A stretch of DNA of 64,000 nt, from positions 248,001-312,000 of the forward strand of contig CAWHXW010000004.1 of assembly GCA_963833465.1 (NCBI GenBank), in the 5' to 3' direction. Under the pieces are notes generated by a model that saw nothing but the letters and a program-made list of their open reading frames with translations, ran no database searches and was not told the DNA's origin. The position numbers were made by a program, and so were the translations under genes. Numbering within the stretch: the first letter of the stretch is position 1; each line of letters starts with the position of its first letter. Source of the stretch: Fen-1298 sp963833465 (GTDB taxonomy: Bacteria > Bacteroidota > Ignavibacteria > UBA10030). This document shows, piece after piece, positions 48,366 to 58,200 of this stretch.

Positions 48366-48968
48366 TTAATTTGACTCACCAAGATGATAACGAAGGAATC
48401 GGCGAACTGTTATTTTCTCGCCGACCCTCGCTGTTTCCTCATCAATAATATCTTTAATAGTTTTTCCGGAATCTTTGATGAAGCTTTGTTCAATCAATAC
48501 TGTCTCTTGGTAAAATTTCTCGAGGCGTCCTTGCGAGATTTTTTCTGCGATCTGTACCGGCTTGCCTTCATTTTGTGCTTGTATTTTATAGATTTCCAAT
48601 TCTTTTGCTATAATCGATTGCGGAATTTGTTCACGCGACACATATTGCGGAACCATTGCAGCGACCTGCATAGCAATATCATGCGCCAATTGCTTGAAAC
48701 CTGTCGTCTTGGCTACAAAATCTGTTTCGCAATTCAATTCTACCATAGCACCAATTCTTCCACCGGCATGAATGTACGCTTCCACAACGCCCTGGTTTGT
48801 TTCCCGATCGGCGCGTTTTGTAGCAACCGCAGCACCTTTTTTTCGAAGGTAGTCGATAGCTTGCTCCATGTCGCCGTTTGTCGCTACCAGAGCTTTCTTG
48901 CAATCCATCATGCCTGCGCCAGTTTTATCTCGAAGTTTTTTTACTATATCACTAGAAATTACTGCCAT
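48366..48968 (-). CDS. tsf: Elongation factor Ts (short form)
   Basis: 200 residues, the short type lacking part of the second core subdomain found in E. coli (283). The N-terminal UBA-like part 'VKKLRDKTGAGMMDCKKAL' and the conserved TDFVA motif in 'MVELNCETDFVAKTTGFKQL' that contacts EF-Tu are present, as is 'HDIAMQVAAMVPQYVSREQI'. It ends 'KITVRRFLRYHLGESN'. It acts as guanine-nucleotide exchange factor for EF-Tu. It follows rpsB by 23 bp in the standard rpsB-tsf order. Confidence 0.97.
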   Translation of the reverse strand: MAVISSDIVKKLRDKTGAGMMDCKKALVATNGDMEQAIDYLRKKGAAVATKRADRETNQGVVEAYIHAGGRIGAMVELNCETDFVAKTTGFKQLAHDIAMQVAAMVPQYVSREQIPQSIIAKELEIYKIQAQNEGKPVQIAEKISQGRLEKFYQETVLIEQSFIKDSGKTIKDIIDEETARVGEKITVRRFLRYHLGESN

Positions 48969-48991
48969 ATTTCTTTACTTCCTTCTTTCAA

Positions 48992-49750
48992 TTATTTTTT
49001 TTCCGAAGCCTTCTCTGCTGCTTCTGCTGTTGCGCGTTCTTCTGCTTCCGCTTGTTGTTTTGCAGATGCACGCTCGGCGCCATCCAGTACTGCATCGGCA
49101 ATGGCTTTTGTAATTAACTGCACAGATTTTAGAGCATCATCGTTAGCAGGAATCGGATAATCAATAGGATCGGGATCTGTATTTGTATCCACAATAGCAA
49201 TGACTGGAATGCCAAGACGTTTTGCTTCCTTCACCGCAATGGCTTCTTTTTTAATATCAACAACGAATACAATACCCGGCAAACGCGACATCTCGACCAC
49301 GCCGGACAGCACTGATTGAAGTTTATCGCGCTCGCGCGTTAAGAAAAGCCGTTCTTTCTTAGTTATATTTTCAAATGTACCGTCAGTTTCCATTTTCTCA
49401 ATATTTGTAAGCCGCTTGACACTTTTTCTAATTGTACTAAAATTTGTCAGCATACCGCCCAACCAGCGCTCAGTTACATAATGTGCATGGCATCGCTCTG
49501 CTTCTTGTTTTATTACATCACTTGCCTGCTGTTTTGTTCCGACAAAAAGCGGTTTTTTACCATCAGCAATACTGTTGGAGACAGCATTGCATGCCGCATC
49601 AAGCATCTCTTGGGTTTTCTTTAAATCTATTATATGAATCCCATTACGTTCCATAAAAATATAGGGTTTCATTTTGGGATTCCAACGGCGGGTTAAGTGT
49701 CCGAAATGGGCACCAGATTGAAGCAAAGCATCGAGCTCAACACGAGGCAT
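48992..49750 (-). CDS. rpsB: 30S ribosomal protein S2
   Basis: About 252 residues. I choose ATG 49750 ('MPRVELDALLQSGAHFGHLT') over the ATG three codons upstream because an AAAGG ribosome-binding site lies at proper distance from it. Family stretches are 'RWNPKMKPYIFMERNGIHII', 'VGTKQQASDVIKQEAERC', 'TERWLGGMLTNFSTIRKSV' and 'VIAIVDTNTDPDPIDYPIPA'. The C-terminus is an Ala/Glu-rich helix (about 225-252) typical of longer S2 forms. First gene of rpsB-tsf. Confidence 0.97.
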   Translation of the reverse strand: MPRVELDALLQSGAHFGHLTRRWNPKMKPYIFMERNGIHIIDLKKTQEMLDAACNAVSNSIADGKKPLFVGTKQQASDVIKQEAERCHAHYVTERWLGGMLTNFSTIRKSVKRLTNIEKMETDGTFENITKKERLFLTRERDKLQSVLSGVVEMSRLPGIVFVVDIKKEAIAVKEAKRLGIPVIAIVDTNTDPDPIDYPIPANDDALKSVQLITKAIADAVLDGAERASAKQQAEAEERATAEAAEKASEKK

Positions 49751-49900
49751 GATTAACATCCTTTCAGTTGTACTTCTACTCTCGTCGCACTCTTCCGGAA
49801 TGGCGCCAACATCGCCACACTGCCGGTTGAATCAGAGAATATGATTTGTGATTAAACTTCTGCAATAATCAAACGACAATTGCAGATTGAAAATACAAAA

Positions 49901-50299
49901 TTATCGTTTTGAAAACTGGAACCGTTTGCGAGCCTTCTTCTGTCCGTATTTTTTCCGTTCTACCATACGCGGATCTCGCGTGAGAAGTCCGGCACCGCGA
50001 AGCACTGTATGGGCATCTTCATCAAGTGCCACTAAGGAACGTGCAATGCCGAGTCGAACTGCACCAGCTTGCCCATTAGGTCCGCCGCCGTTGACGCGTA
50101 TCGTTGCATCGTACCGTCCCAGCGTATCTGTGACTTTAAATGGTTTTAATATTTCATCCCGTTGAATTTCCAACGGAAAATAATTTTCAAATTCACGTTT
50201 ATTGACCGTAATTTTTCCTGAACCATCGATCAGCTTTACACGAGCAATGGCATTTTTTCTACGGCCGACTGAAATCCTTTGTTGCATGGAGTCGTTCAT
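49901..50299 (-). CDS. rpsI: 30S ribosomal protein S9
   Basis: 132 residues. 'SVGRRKNAIARVKLIDGSGK', 'VNGGGPNGQAGAVRLGIARS' and the basic C-terminal tail ending 'FQFSKR', which reaches the P-site tRNA, are diagnostic. It lies 7 bp after rplM, the universal L13-S9 pair. The 150 bp towards rpsB hold no gene that I can see. Confidence 0.98.
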   Translation of the reverse strand: MNDSMQQRISVGRRKNAIARVKLIDGSGKITVNKREFENYFPLEIQRDEILKPFKVTDTLGRYDATIRVNGGGPNGQAGAVRLGIARSLVALDEDAHTVLRGAGLLTRDPRMVERKKYGQKKARKRFQFSKR

Positions 50300-50306
50300 T
50301 CCTTAC

Positions 50307-50747
50307 TCAAAAAGAAATAGGTTCTGGCTGCTGTGCAGCATGGGGATGTTGCTCTCCCCTGTATACTTTCAATTTTTTAAACATCCGGCGTCCTAAACGA
50401 TTATGCGGCAGCATTCCTTTTATAGCATGCTCCATAACTTTTTCTGGATTCGTTTTTATCAATTCTTTATAAGATTCAAAACGAGCACCACCAGGATAAC
50501 CCGTGTTATGAAAAAGTTCTTTCAACTCAGGCCGTTTTCCGGTTAGTTTCACCTTTTCAATATTAACGATTACGACAAAATCTCCTAAATCATGATTTGG
50601 TGTAAACTCCGGTTTATGCTTGCCGCGCAGAATATGTGCAACGTGCGATGCAATGCGGCCCAATGTCTTTCCGTTTGCATCAACAAGGAACCATTTCTGA
50701 TTTATTTCCTCCGGTTTAAAAAATCTTGTTTTCGGTGCCGTGTTCAA
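50307..50747 (-). CDS. rplM: 50S ribosomal protein L13
   Basis: 146 residues. 'KWFLVDANGKTLGRIASHVA', 'HILRGKHKPEFTPNHDLGDF', 'VVIVNIEKVKLTGKRPELKE' and 'MLPHNRLGRRMFKKLKVYRG' are the L13 landmarks. It is first of the rplM-rpsI operon. Its upstream region holds the tRNA remnant (50840-50884) rather than another gene. Confidence 0.98.
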   Translation of the reverse strand: MNTAPKTRFFKPEEINQKWFLVDANGKTLGRIASHVAHILRGKHKPEFTPNHDLGDFVVIVNIEKVKLTGKRPELKELFHNTGYPGGARFESYKELIKTNPEKVMEHAIKGMLPHNRLGRRMFKKLKVYRGEQHPHAAQQPEPISF

Positions 50748-50839
50748 TCGAAATCTCCTACTCTAAACCTTGATCCATAAAATTTTCAATCAAAAAATCT
50801 ACCTGATCACATTATATCAACGAGTCCACTTCTGCTTCG

Positions 50840-50884
50840 TGCACCCACTAGGACTCGAACCTGGAACCCACTGATTAAGAGAGA
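50840..50884 (-). pseudogene. 3' fragment of a tRNA gene, probably tRNA-Lys(CUU)
   Basis: The minus strand reads CTCTTAATCAG (anticodon-loop type, CTT), a variable loop, GGTTCGAGTCC (T-arm) and CTAGTGGGTGCAC. No D-arm, 5' acceptor strand or anticodon 5' stem is found upstream, and the T-stem has one mismatch. A 3'-half tRNA copy is the usual scar of tRNA-targeted integration. It could also be simple decay. Confidence 0.6.
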
Positions 50885-51321
50885 ATTTTGAGTAATTTAT
50901 TAAAAGCCTTTATCTGCTGCAATTTATTACTTTACAAGCATTTAACGATAAGAATATATTAGAACTCTATACCCTATTTTCTAATGCTTTCCAGATTTTT
51001 CGTATCCAAATCGTAGCGAGAGATTGCTGCTCTTGACAAATATTTTTCTAGATGCACTATAAATAATAAGAAATTTTTCGGAATTATCCAACAATTAATT
51101 TTATCATTTTGCTCCCCACCGTCTATATTATTTCCTTGCACCAACCCTTGATATCAGGTGATATTGTACTGTAGTCCTCTATAGAGATCGCATCAATGGC
51201 TGCCATGGTTTAATATCGGTTGTTTCTCCAATAAAAAGAATTACATTTTGAGGTACCCGTTTCCATTTCTACTTCCGGCGTCGGTATTCTATTTCAAATA
51301 TTTACCTTTCTTTATCTTAAA
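50885..51321. other. Non-coding stretch with decayed coding traces
   Basis: 437 bp without an intact gene. On the minus strand near 51180-51260 a short frame reads 'RVPQNVILFIGETTDIKPWQ', which looks protein-like but is cut by stops on both sides. There is no RNA gene or terminator that I can identify. It is best taken as part of the degenerate island bounded by the tRNA remnant. Confidence 0.45.
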
Positions 51322-51827
51322 TCATTCATTAGGACTGGGAGACAACAACATTGTTTCATTAAATAGCTTCTCTATTTCTTCCCTGTTTAATGTTATACTG
51401 AAAGCAGAAAGAAATTTTGTGATTGGGCTATCAATTATATTGGAATCGATCTTTCTTATAAATTTATTCACATTTTCTATACGATCAGTTAGTGATTTCC
51501 TGCTAAGCCAATCGGAATATAATTTGTTGTCACGAAGAATTACAAAATTGAGAAGTTTTTTATATTTATCAAAATACCGAAGAAGTGCAGCTGATCCAAA
51601 GATCAACTTCAAATCCTTTAGCCATTATAGCAAGAAAATTGGAAATCTGGTAGCCATTACAAAGAGAAATATTGTCCTTTGCAAATAGTACAGTATAATT
51701 CTCAAAATGCTTGTCGATAAAATCAAAAGTTCTGATTCCTTTTTAAAGTAATGGTTGTTTTTATTTATATAAACTCTTTTTGTTCGGTAGAAAGATGGTG
51801 TCCTTAATTGGATGCCGATAAAGTTCA
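51322..51827 (-). pseudogene. Unrecognised degraded protein gene
   Basis: The best-preserved part is 51322-51615 on minus ('LIFGSAALLRYFDKYKKLLN' to 'NETMLLSPSPNE'), charged and protein-like. Upstream in other frames the text 'FDFIDKHFENYTVLFAKDNI' and 'SLCNGYQISNFLAIMAKGF' suggests that the same gene once extended to about 51830 and is now broken by shifts. I do not recognise the family. The plus-strand open frame at 51248-51688 looks like its shadow. Confidence 0.4.
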
Positions 51828-52019
51828 TTAAGCAGACGGACTTAGCGCACCACAATTTGGACACTTTTTGTTGCGTACGATGTCATATTCATTACCACAT
51901 TTCGGACACGTATACTGAATCGTTGCCGAAGCATTAATTGCTCCGCAGTGAGGACAAGTTGTCTTGACAAACTTTTTATATGTGCTATAATTGCTGACAG
52001 TGGAACATACGTTTATGTT
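51828..52019 (-). pseudogene. C-terminal double zinc-ribbon remnant
   Basis: An open minus-strand stretch with no plausible start codon encodes 'KTTCPHCGAINASATIQY', 'TCPKCGNEYDIV' and 'KKCPNCGALSPSA', then a stop. That is three CPxCG-type knuckles, enough for one and a half to two zinc ribbons. Upstream in frame is a TAG, so the rest of the gene is lost. Similar ribbons end many unrelated proteins; the parent gene cannot be named. Confidence 0.5.
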
Positions 52020-52129
52020 CTAAACGCCAATGGTACACGATTAGCAAAGAAAATGCAATTGATCAAATATAGAAATGAGGTTTTATTCAGGAAGATATTG
52101 ATATAGGTAATCGCTCAGCGAAGAATTGA

Positions 52130-55100
52130 TTATTTTCCAAATAGCTCTTCCCCAAACTTGTAGCTAAACTTCACGAACGGTCCGGCAGACCACAAATTAT
52201 TATCAACAAGATCCTGGTCTTTATAACCTTTGAAGTTGTAACCAACTATAAGTTTTAAGTTTTCCATAACGACATAACCAAAATCCATGCTGTAACCATA
52301 AAGAATATCGTTTGCTTCTTTTTGTAGAAGGGCACGGTATTCGGCACCAACATCAAATTTTTCAGTTATGTCATACGTTCCGCGTAAAAGATAGAAAGTG
52401 GAATGCGTAGTATACGAAAATGATTCTGAGTTCTCTGAAGCAACCTTATAAGCAAACTTCACGCCGAGTTCCAAGCGATGAATAGGTTCTATATATGAAT
52501 GCACAGAACCAATAATTGCACCATCATCGATAAATGGCGCAAGGTAATGATTGTTATCATCCCTCATTTCAAACTTTCCGATGGCATTAAAGAAATTGGA
52601 TTCAACAGGACGATATGCTGCTCCGAGAATTAAATGCGACATATTGCGATATCCGCTGCTTCTAACCGCATCTTCATTTGATTGAGTATATTTCAGGATA
52701 AAGCTAAAATCTTTTTGGAAGCGATAATCACCAGCGAAATCAAAATTCGTCTTCTTGTCTGTTGTTCCGTCCCCATATTCAAACTTTGCACTTGCCTTCA
52801 ATGGATCTTTCGGTAGGTATTCCAGTCCTAATGAATATGCCGAATGATTATCTGTTGCTGTTTGATTAAGCATCTGGTTAAGATCTTTCGCCCGTTCATA
52901 TCCTAAATTCGCAGTTAAATCATAAGGAAGTTTAATTTTATTCCGAATGCCAACACTAATCATATTTCGATAACCTGAGGCAGAATTTCCGATTTCGTAT
53001 TTGCTGTACACCTGCGTTCCTTCAGCTACAGTGGAAGTCAATCCTAATGTGCCTAAGTTTCCACCGCTATTAAAAAATCGCTCTTCAGCCATAAGGATCG
53101 TATTGTCCATAACTTTGAAACTTCCGTTGAGAGCTGTTGCATTCGGACGCGTCGGATCGTTTGAAGAACTAAGATTTTGTTCATGCTCAGCAGTCAATTT
53201 TACTCGTTCGCCAAGAATGTAAGATGCATTCACGGCTCCAAGGGTTGAATGCGTCGTAGTAGTTGTTCCGCTTGTGGTATCCGGAGCCTGGTATCCGAGA
53301 TCTTCAACCTTCAACTGTGCGGACAACTTGCTTGTAAATTGTTGATCCAACGAAGTGGATAAAGAGGTCAGTTTCGATTGGCCATTGTCCGTTTCTTGAT
53401 ATGTTTCATAATATTCCGCAGAAAGTTTCATGGTCTTGTCTAATTCGTACCCCCCGCTTGCTCCATAACGAATAGATCCTCGTTCTATTTGCGAGCCAGA
53501 TTCCCGAATATTATAGAATCCATCTCCCATCCGGCGATAATAACCACGCAAGGAAAGATTTGTTAACGGCGAGCCCGTTACTTCCATTTTATATGCAGTG
53601 CCAGAACTCTGCTCATTATTCACTAGCATATAGTTTGCCGAGTGTGCAATTTCACCGCTGATACTAAATTTTCCACCAAGCTGATATTTTGTATTCGCGC
53701 CAAACAAGTAATAATTCTTTGGTGATTGTTCTTCTGTAATGCCTGATAAACCGACAGTTAAATTTTCCGAGAATGAATGTTCGACATTTGTTCCTGCCAC
53801 ATATGTCGATGCTTTGTCGGTGATTGCCTCAAATGTCACAGTAATCCATACCGGATTACCGAACTGATCCACAGAAGGAACAGGCTGAGTAAAGAAAACA
53901 GTCCCTTGATCATAGTCAATAACGTAATCACGAGATCGGCTCTGATCTGCACCATTAATAAGAATTTCTGGATGGTACTTATCGCGTGTTTCAATACGGA
54001 TTTGTTCTGAACCCTGCACGATATTTGTACTACCAAGATTATAGTATCCAGACAAACCTTCTCCACGAATTTCATTATGAATCACTTTATGATCCGTAAG
54101 TGATCCAAAAGCTTTTACATCCCAACCTCCGACCTTAATGTCTGTCTTAACTCCGGAGAGAGAGCGATTATAACGAGTAAATTCCTGCAAGGATAGATCT
54201 GTATTGAAATCACCGACAAGCAAATAGCTTTGATTTTTTTCTATCTTTACAAACAACGGACTTTGTGTCTGTGCATCATAAGACAGCATACTATTATCAC
54301 CGTAAATCGAATACAAGTAATCAGGGTCAAGGTCACGGAATAATTTATCTCGGTTTTTCCTGTCCGAATCATACGATGCGGTCAAGAAATAATCTCCATC
54401 GATTGTTCCTCGTGCTGAAGCTGCAATACGTCCATCAGTCGTTAATCCGTCTGGGAATGAACTTGGATCTGCAACTCGGGTTAAATCACCGCTTGCTTTC
54501 ATTGCCGATGCAGACCCATTAACTAATCCAACAACCGTTAATGGTTCCAGAGGAACATCGATCTTTACCGATGCAGTGCTCTTTGCCTGTTCAACCTCCG
54601 CTGTTATAGTTGTCGTTCCTTGCGTTGCCGGAGCTTGATATTCGAACTCAGCATAGCCACGAACCAATTGAATTTGTGTTCCCGGCTTTTGTGGATCAAT
54701 ATCATGAGTTAATAATTTTCCCGCATCTACATTTATTGTGACGTTATAATCTTCCTGAATTGCATATCCCCACTCATCAAGTACCTCCACTTTTCCAATA
54801 AGTGTGGATGCACCATTAGCACGCAGATGATCTTCTGAAAGTGCGATTTTAACAAATGCCGGTGCACCAAGTATATGAATTTTCACAGAATCATTTTCAA
54901 CGATTGATCCATCTGGATTGACTAATCGAGCTTCAAATTTTACGTCGCCGGATGGAACATTGACGTTCATGAAATCGATAATTCCATCTTGGCGTATTTT
55001 ACCAGATTGTGCTAATGTTCCATTCATCCACAATTGGGCATCGAAGCCCTCCCATCCTTTCGCCGTTACAACTTGACTGTGCAGTTTGCTGACAGTGCCA

Positions 55101-55252
55101 TTGCTCGGTGTTAAAATCTGGATCATTTGTGCCACTACATTCGGTGCAAATGCAAATGAAGCGACAAGCATGATCATGAACAAGTTCGTTAATCTAGCTT
55201 GAGCAAAAGCACTTGCAGCGTGCTGGAAGCAATATGTATGTTTATGCTTCAA
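52130..55252 (-). CDS. Outer-membrane beta-barrel protein with N-terminal Ig-like domains
   Basis: 1040 residues. The N-terminus has a signal segment ('LTNLFMIMLVASFAFAP'). Next come two or three Ig-like/invasin-like beta domains (about 45-240; 'LRANGASTLIGKVEVLDEWG'). A conserved-looking central part follows ('LYSIYGDNSMLSYDAQTQSP', 'YLLVGDFNTDLSLQEFTRYN', 'GEGLSGYYNLGSTNIVQGSE', 'SRDYVIDYDQGTVFFTQPVP'). The C-terminal half is about 20-30 amphipathic strands with aromatic girdles, ending 'KFSYKFGEELFGK' as outer-membrane barrels do. It starts 5 bp after the stop of the giant DUF11/OmpA gene, so the two are translated together. I infer a partner or anchor role. The exact family is not recognised. 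Confidence 0.85.
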   Translation of the reverse strand: MKHKHTYCFQHAASAFAQARLTNLFMIMLVASFAFAPNVVAQMIQILTPSNGTVSKLHSQVVTAKGWEGFDAQLWMNGTLAQSGKIRQDGIIDFMNVNVPSGDVKFEARLVNPDGSIVENDSVKIHILGAPAFVKIALSEDHLRANGASTLIGKVEVLDEWGYAIQEDYNVTINVDAGKLLTHDIDPQKPGTQIQLVRGYAEFEYQAPATQGTTTITAEVEQAKSTASVKIDVPLEPLTVVGLVNGSASAMKASGDLTRVADPSSFPDGLTTDGRIAASARGTIDGDYFLTASYDSDRKNRDKLFRDLDPDYLYSIYGDNSMLSYDAQTQSPLFVKIEKNQSYLLVGDFNTDLSLQEFTRYNRSLSGVKTDIKVGGWDVKAFGSLTDHKVIHNEIRGEGLSGYYNLGSTNIVQGSEQIRIETRDKYHPEILINGADQSRSRDYVIDYDQGTVFFTQPVPSVDQFGNPVWITVTFEAITDKASTYVAGTNVEHSFSENLTVGLSGITEEQSPKNYYLFGANTKYQLGGKFSISGEIAHSANYMLVNNEQSSGTAYKMEVTGSPLTNLSLRGYYRRMGDGFYNIRESGSQIERGSIRYGASGGYELDKTMKLSAEYYETYQETDNGQSKLTSLSTSLDQQFTSKLSAQLKVEDLGYQAPDTTSGTTTTTHSTLGAVNASYILGERVKLTAEHEQNLSSSNDPTRPNATALNGSFKVMDNTILMAEERFFNSGGNLGTLGLTSTVAEGTQVYSKYEIGNSASGYRNMISVGIRNKIKLPYDLTANLGYERAKDLNQMLNQTATDNHSAYSLGLEYLPKDPLKASAKFEYGDGTTDKKTNFDFAGDYRFQKDFSFILKYTQSNEDAVRSSGYRNMSHLILGAAYRPVESNFFNAIGKFEMRDDNNHYLAPFIDDGAIIGSVHSYIEPIHRLELGVKFAYKVASENSESFSYTTHSTFYLLRGTYDITEKFDVGAEYRALLQKEANDILYGYSMDFGYVVMENLKLIVGYNFKGYKDQDLVDNNLWSAGPFVKFSYKFGEELFGK

Positions 55253-55257
55253 TGACT

Positions 55258-58200
55258 TCAGTAATTCTTTTTCACTACTTCAATAGCAATGGGCTTCACT
55301 TTATCTACAAATATGTCGTCTTTGTTTTCTTTTCGGATGACATAAAACATATGGTTTATCAATTTATCTATTTCCGCTTCTCTTGTGACTTCCACGCGGA
55401 AGCTTAAAGAAGAGAGTGGTTCGTTCAGCGAACACCTGGCAACGAGCACTTTACCGTAAGTCAGTGTATCAATGCCTGACAAACATTTGGCTGAATTTTC
55501 AACCATCTTCAAGCCACTCGGGAGTGAATCAATAAGAGTTACTTCGACGATCTTGCTGCTAACAGGACGACGTACTTGCAATGTGATCACAAATTGATCG
55601 CCTACATGTCCAACTTCAGCCGTATCGAATGATTCTTTCTGAAGTCTTGGAACAAAACGCTCCGTTTCCGTTATAGATGTGTCTGTAAGTCCATCAGGAA
55701 TTACACTTTCCACAAACGACTTCGTGAAAATGCGCATTTCCACACGTCGATTCAGCTGTCTGCCTTCAAGCGTGGTATTGGTTGCCATCGGACGATATGC
55801 ACCAAAACCTATCCACAGAATTCTTGATGGTGAAATGCCAAATTCCGTTGACATCTTCATCGCAACCGTCTTGGCGCGTGCTGCGGACAATTCGTTGTTA
55901 GACGGAAAATCTTTTGTATGAATTGGATTGGAGTCAGTATGCCCTTCAATTACGATAGAAGAGGTAGTATCTTTTCTCATCGTATCAACAGCATAAGTAA
56001 GGGCTGAAACAGCAGCTGATCTCAACGACGCTTTTCCAACATCAAACAGAACACCGGAGAGTATATAATTAATTGCCCGTCCTCGGACAGCATTAGCAAC
56101 TTCATTTATAGTCTGTAATATAGAATCACAAGCTACTACACTGTCTTTTATAAAATATCTGAACCCTGTCGAACGCGTTGTGAACGTTATATGCTTTTCC
56201 GTTTGTTGATGAATTTGCGTACGGTAGAGAAGTGTCTTATGATAACTACCGCCGATGCTGTCGATGGTCCAATGCAATGTGTTTCCCTCGACACGTGGCT
56301 GGATCTTTATGCTATCATCCAACATTGCACTGCCTTCAACGTATTGCAGGCGTTCATCAAGCACATCTGTAAATTCTAATTTTGAAATGTCGATTGATCC
56401 GTCATACTGAATTGGTATTTTATAGACAATGGTACTCATCGTTCGATGCGGTTGATCAATCTGATCACCAAAATAAAATTCGACGCGGCGGTTCAGAGCT
56501 TTACCATCTTTAGACTTATTTGTTGCAATAGGTTTAAACTCGCCATATCCAATTGTTTTAATGCGTGAAGTATCAATTCCCTCCTTCTGAGCCAGGTATT
56601 GCTTTACAGAGTTGGCTCGGGCATAAGACAATTCGGTATTGCTTGGAAATTCTTTTGTATGTATCGGACTCGAATCCGTATGCCCGACAATAGTTGCTGT
56701 GATATCGGGATAATCAATAAGGATTTCGGCAAGCTGCTTGATCGTCGGGAATGCATCCGGGCGCAGTGTAGCTTTGGCAACATCGAAATTCAAGCCGGTC
56801 AATTTCATTGGGGCAGGTTTTTCATCTTCTATAAAAACTATATTCCGCGGTTGAGCAATTCTCTGGATTAACATATCGCCAACCTTAGCGATCGACTGAT
56901 TTAATGCAAGAGTATCGGGTAGTGTACGCTTCAAATAGAAATCTACACGTGCTATACCTGACGGTGTCAAGTCAACGAAGCGAGATGAAGGATCGCCGGC
57001 AAAATCGTTATATCCAGTCACAAGCTCCGCATCTTTCGGCAGAGTGTGCTTCCGGACCTTTATAACATGCATTCCAGGCAGAACGTCCGGCAAAGAATAT
57101 TTACCATCATCGCCGGTAACAATACGTGTACCGTCTTCCATAACCAGTTCGATACCTTTTACACCTTCTTCGCCCGGATCCTGATATGCATTGCGATTAT
57201 TGTCATAAAATATTTTCCCTATGATGATGCCGTGATCTGTGAAAATTCCCAAACGCACTTCAACTTGCTCGTTTACTACAACCGATTGAATTATTTGACC
57301 ACTTGGCGTTTTAGCACTCGCTTGTGCGGTATTGATGCCGTTTCCTTCAGCGGCACCTGCACCGGCAACCAGACGATAGACAAATGAAACAGACGAATCC
57401 GATTTAAGCGAATTAGCAATTATCCAGTTCAGTTTTTTTCCTACTACTTTTGGATCGCTTACTTTTTGCGATCCTATAAATGTTGATCCTGCGATATATT
57501 TGAAACCAAGAGGCGGATAATCTGTCACTTGAACACTATCCAATGTCATATTGCTCGTATTATTTGTAACCGATATTTGATATGTTGCAACATCGCCAAT
57601 ATTAATGATCTTGATAAATGCTTGTTTTGTGATTTGTAATTGTGGCACTACTACATCTGTTGTGGCTTGCGCGAGAATTCGTGATGTCATATCCGATGTA
57701 AAAATCACAGAGTTGGTAACATTTTGAGATACGGAAATCGAATCATCGAATTTAACTTTTACTGTAAATAGAATACTGTCTCGCGTGCCGCCCAATGAAT
57801 CAAGTATTCCAATCGTCCATTTGATAATTCTCGAATTCGTTGTATCTATTGGAATTCCTGCAATGTTCGAAGATACACCCAAGAGGTGCATTCCTTTTCC
57901 AAGGGAATCGACAAGAATCGAGTTGGAGGTTGACCAAGTACCCGTGTCAGCAACTAGAACCGTATATGTTACAATATCTTTCACATCGGCTACCGACTTG
58001 TCTGCTGTTTTCCTAAGTAAGATACTTGGAGTAAGATCGACTGGAATATTTGCATCGATAATATATTTTCCCGGCGTCATATTAGTTATATCGATTCTTC
58101 CAACGGCATATCTATCTGAAGTAATGATTCGGAATGTTGATGTCTGCGCAATTGTTTGAGAGTCGACCGGGAAGACAAACATTCCAGTCGAATCGGTGAC

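Noticed and set aside
48384..49160. 258-codon plus-strand open frame across tsf and rpsB
   Set aside because: It overlaps two confident essential genes on the other strand and has low-complexity Phe/Cys/Ser-rich text. It is a shadow.
51248..51688. 146-codon plus-strand open frame in the decayed island
   Set aside because: The opposite strand in the same region has more protein-like, charged text ('LIFGSAALLRYFDKYKKLLN'). The plus frame is hydrophobic and atypical, so it is treated as a shadow.
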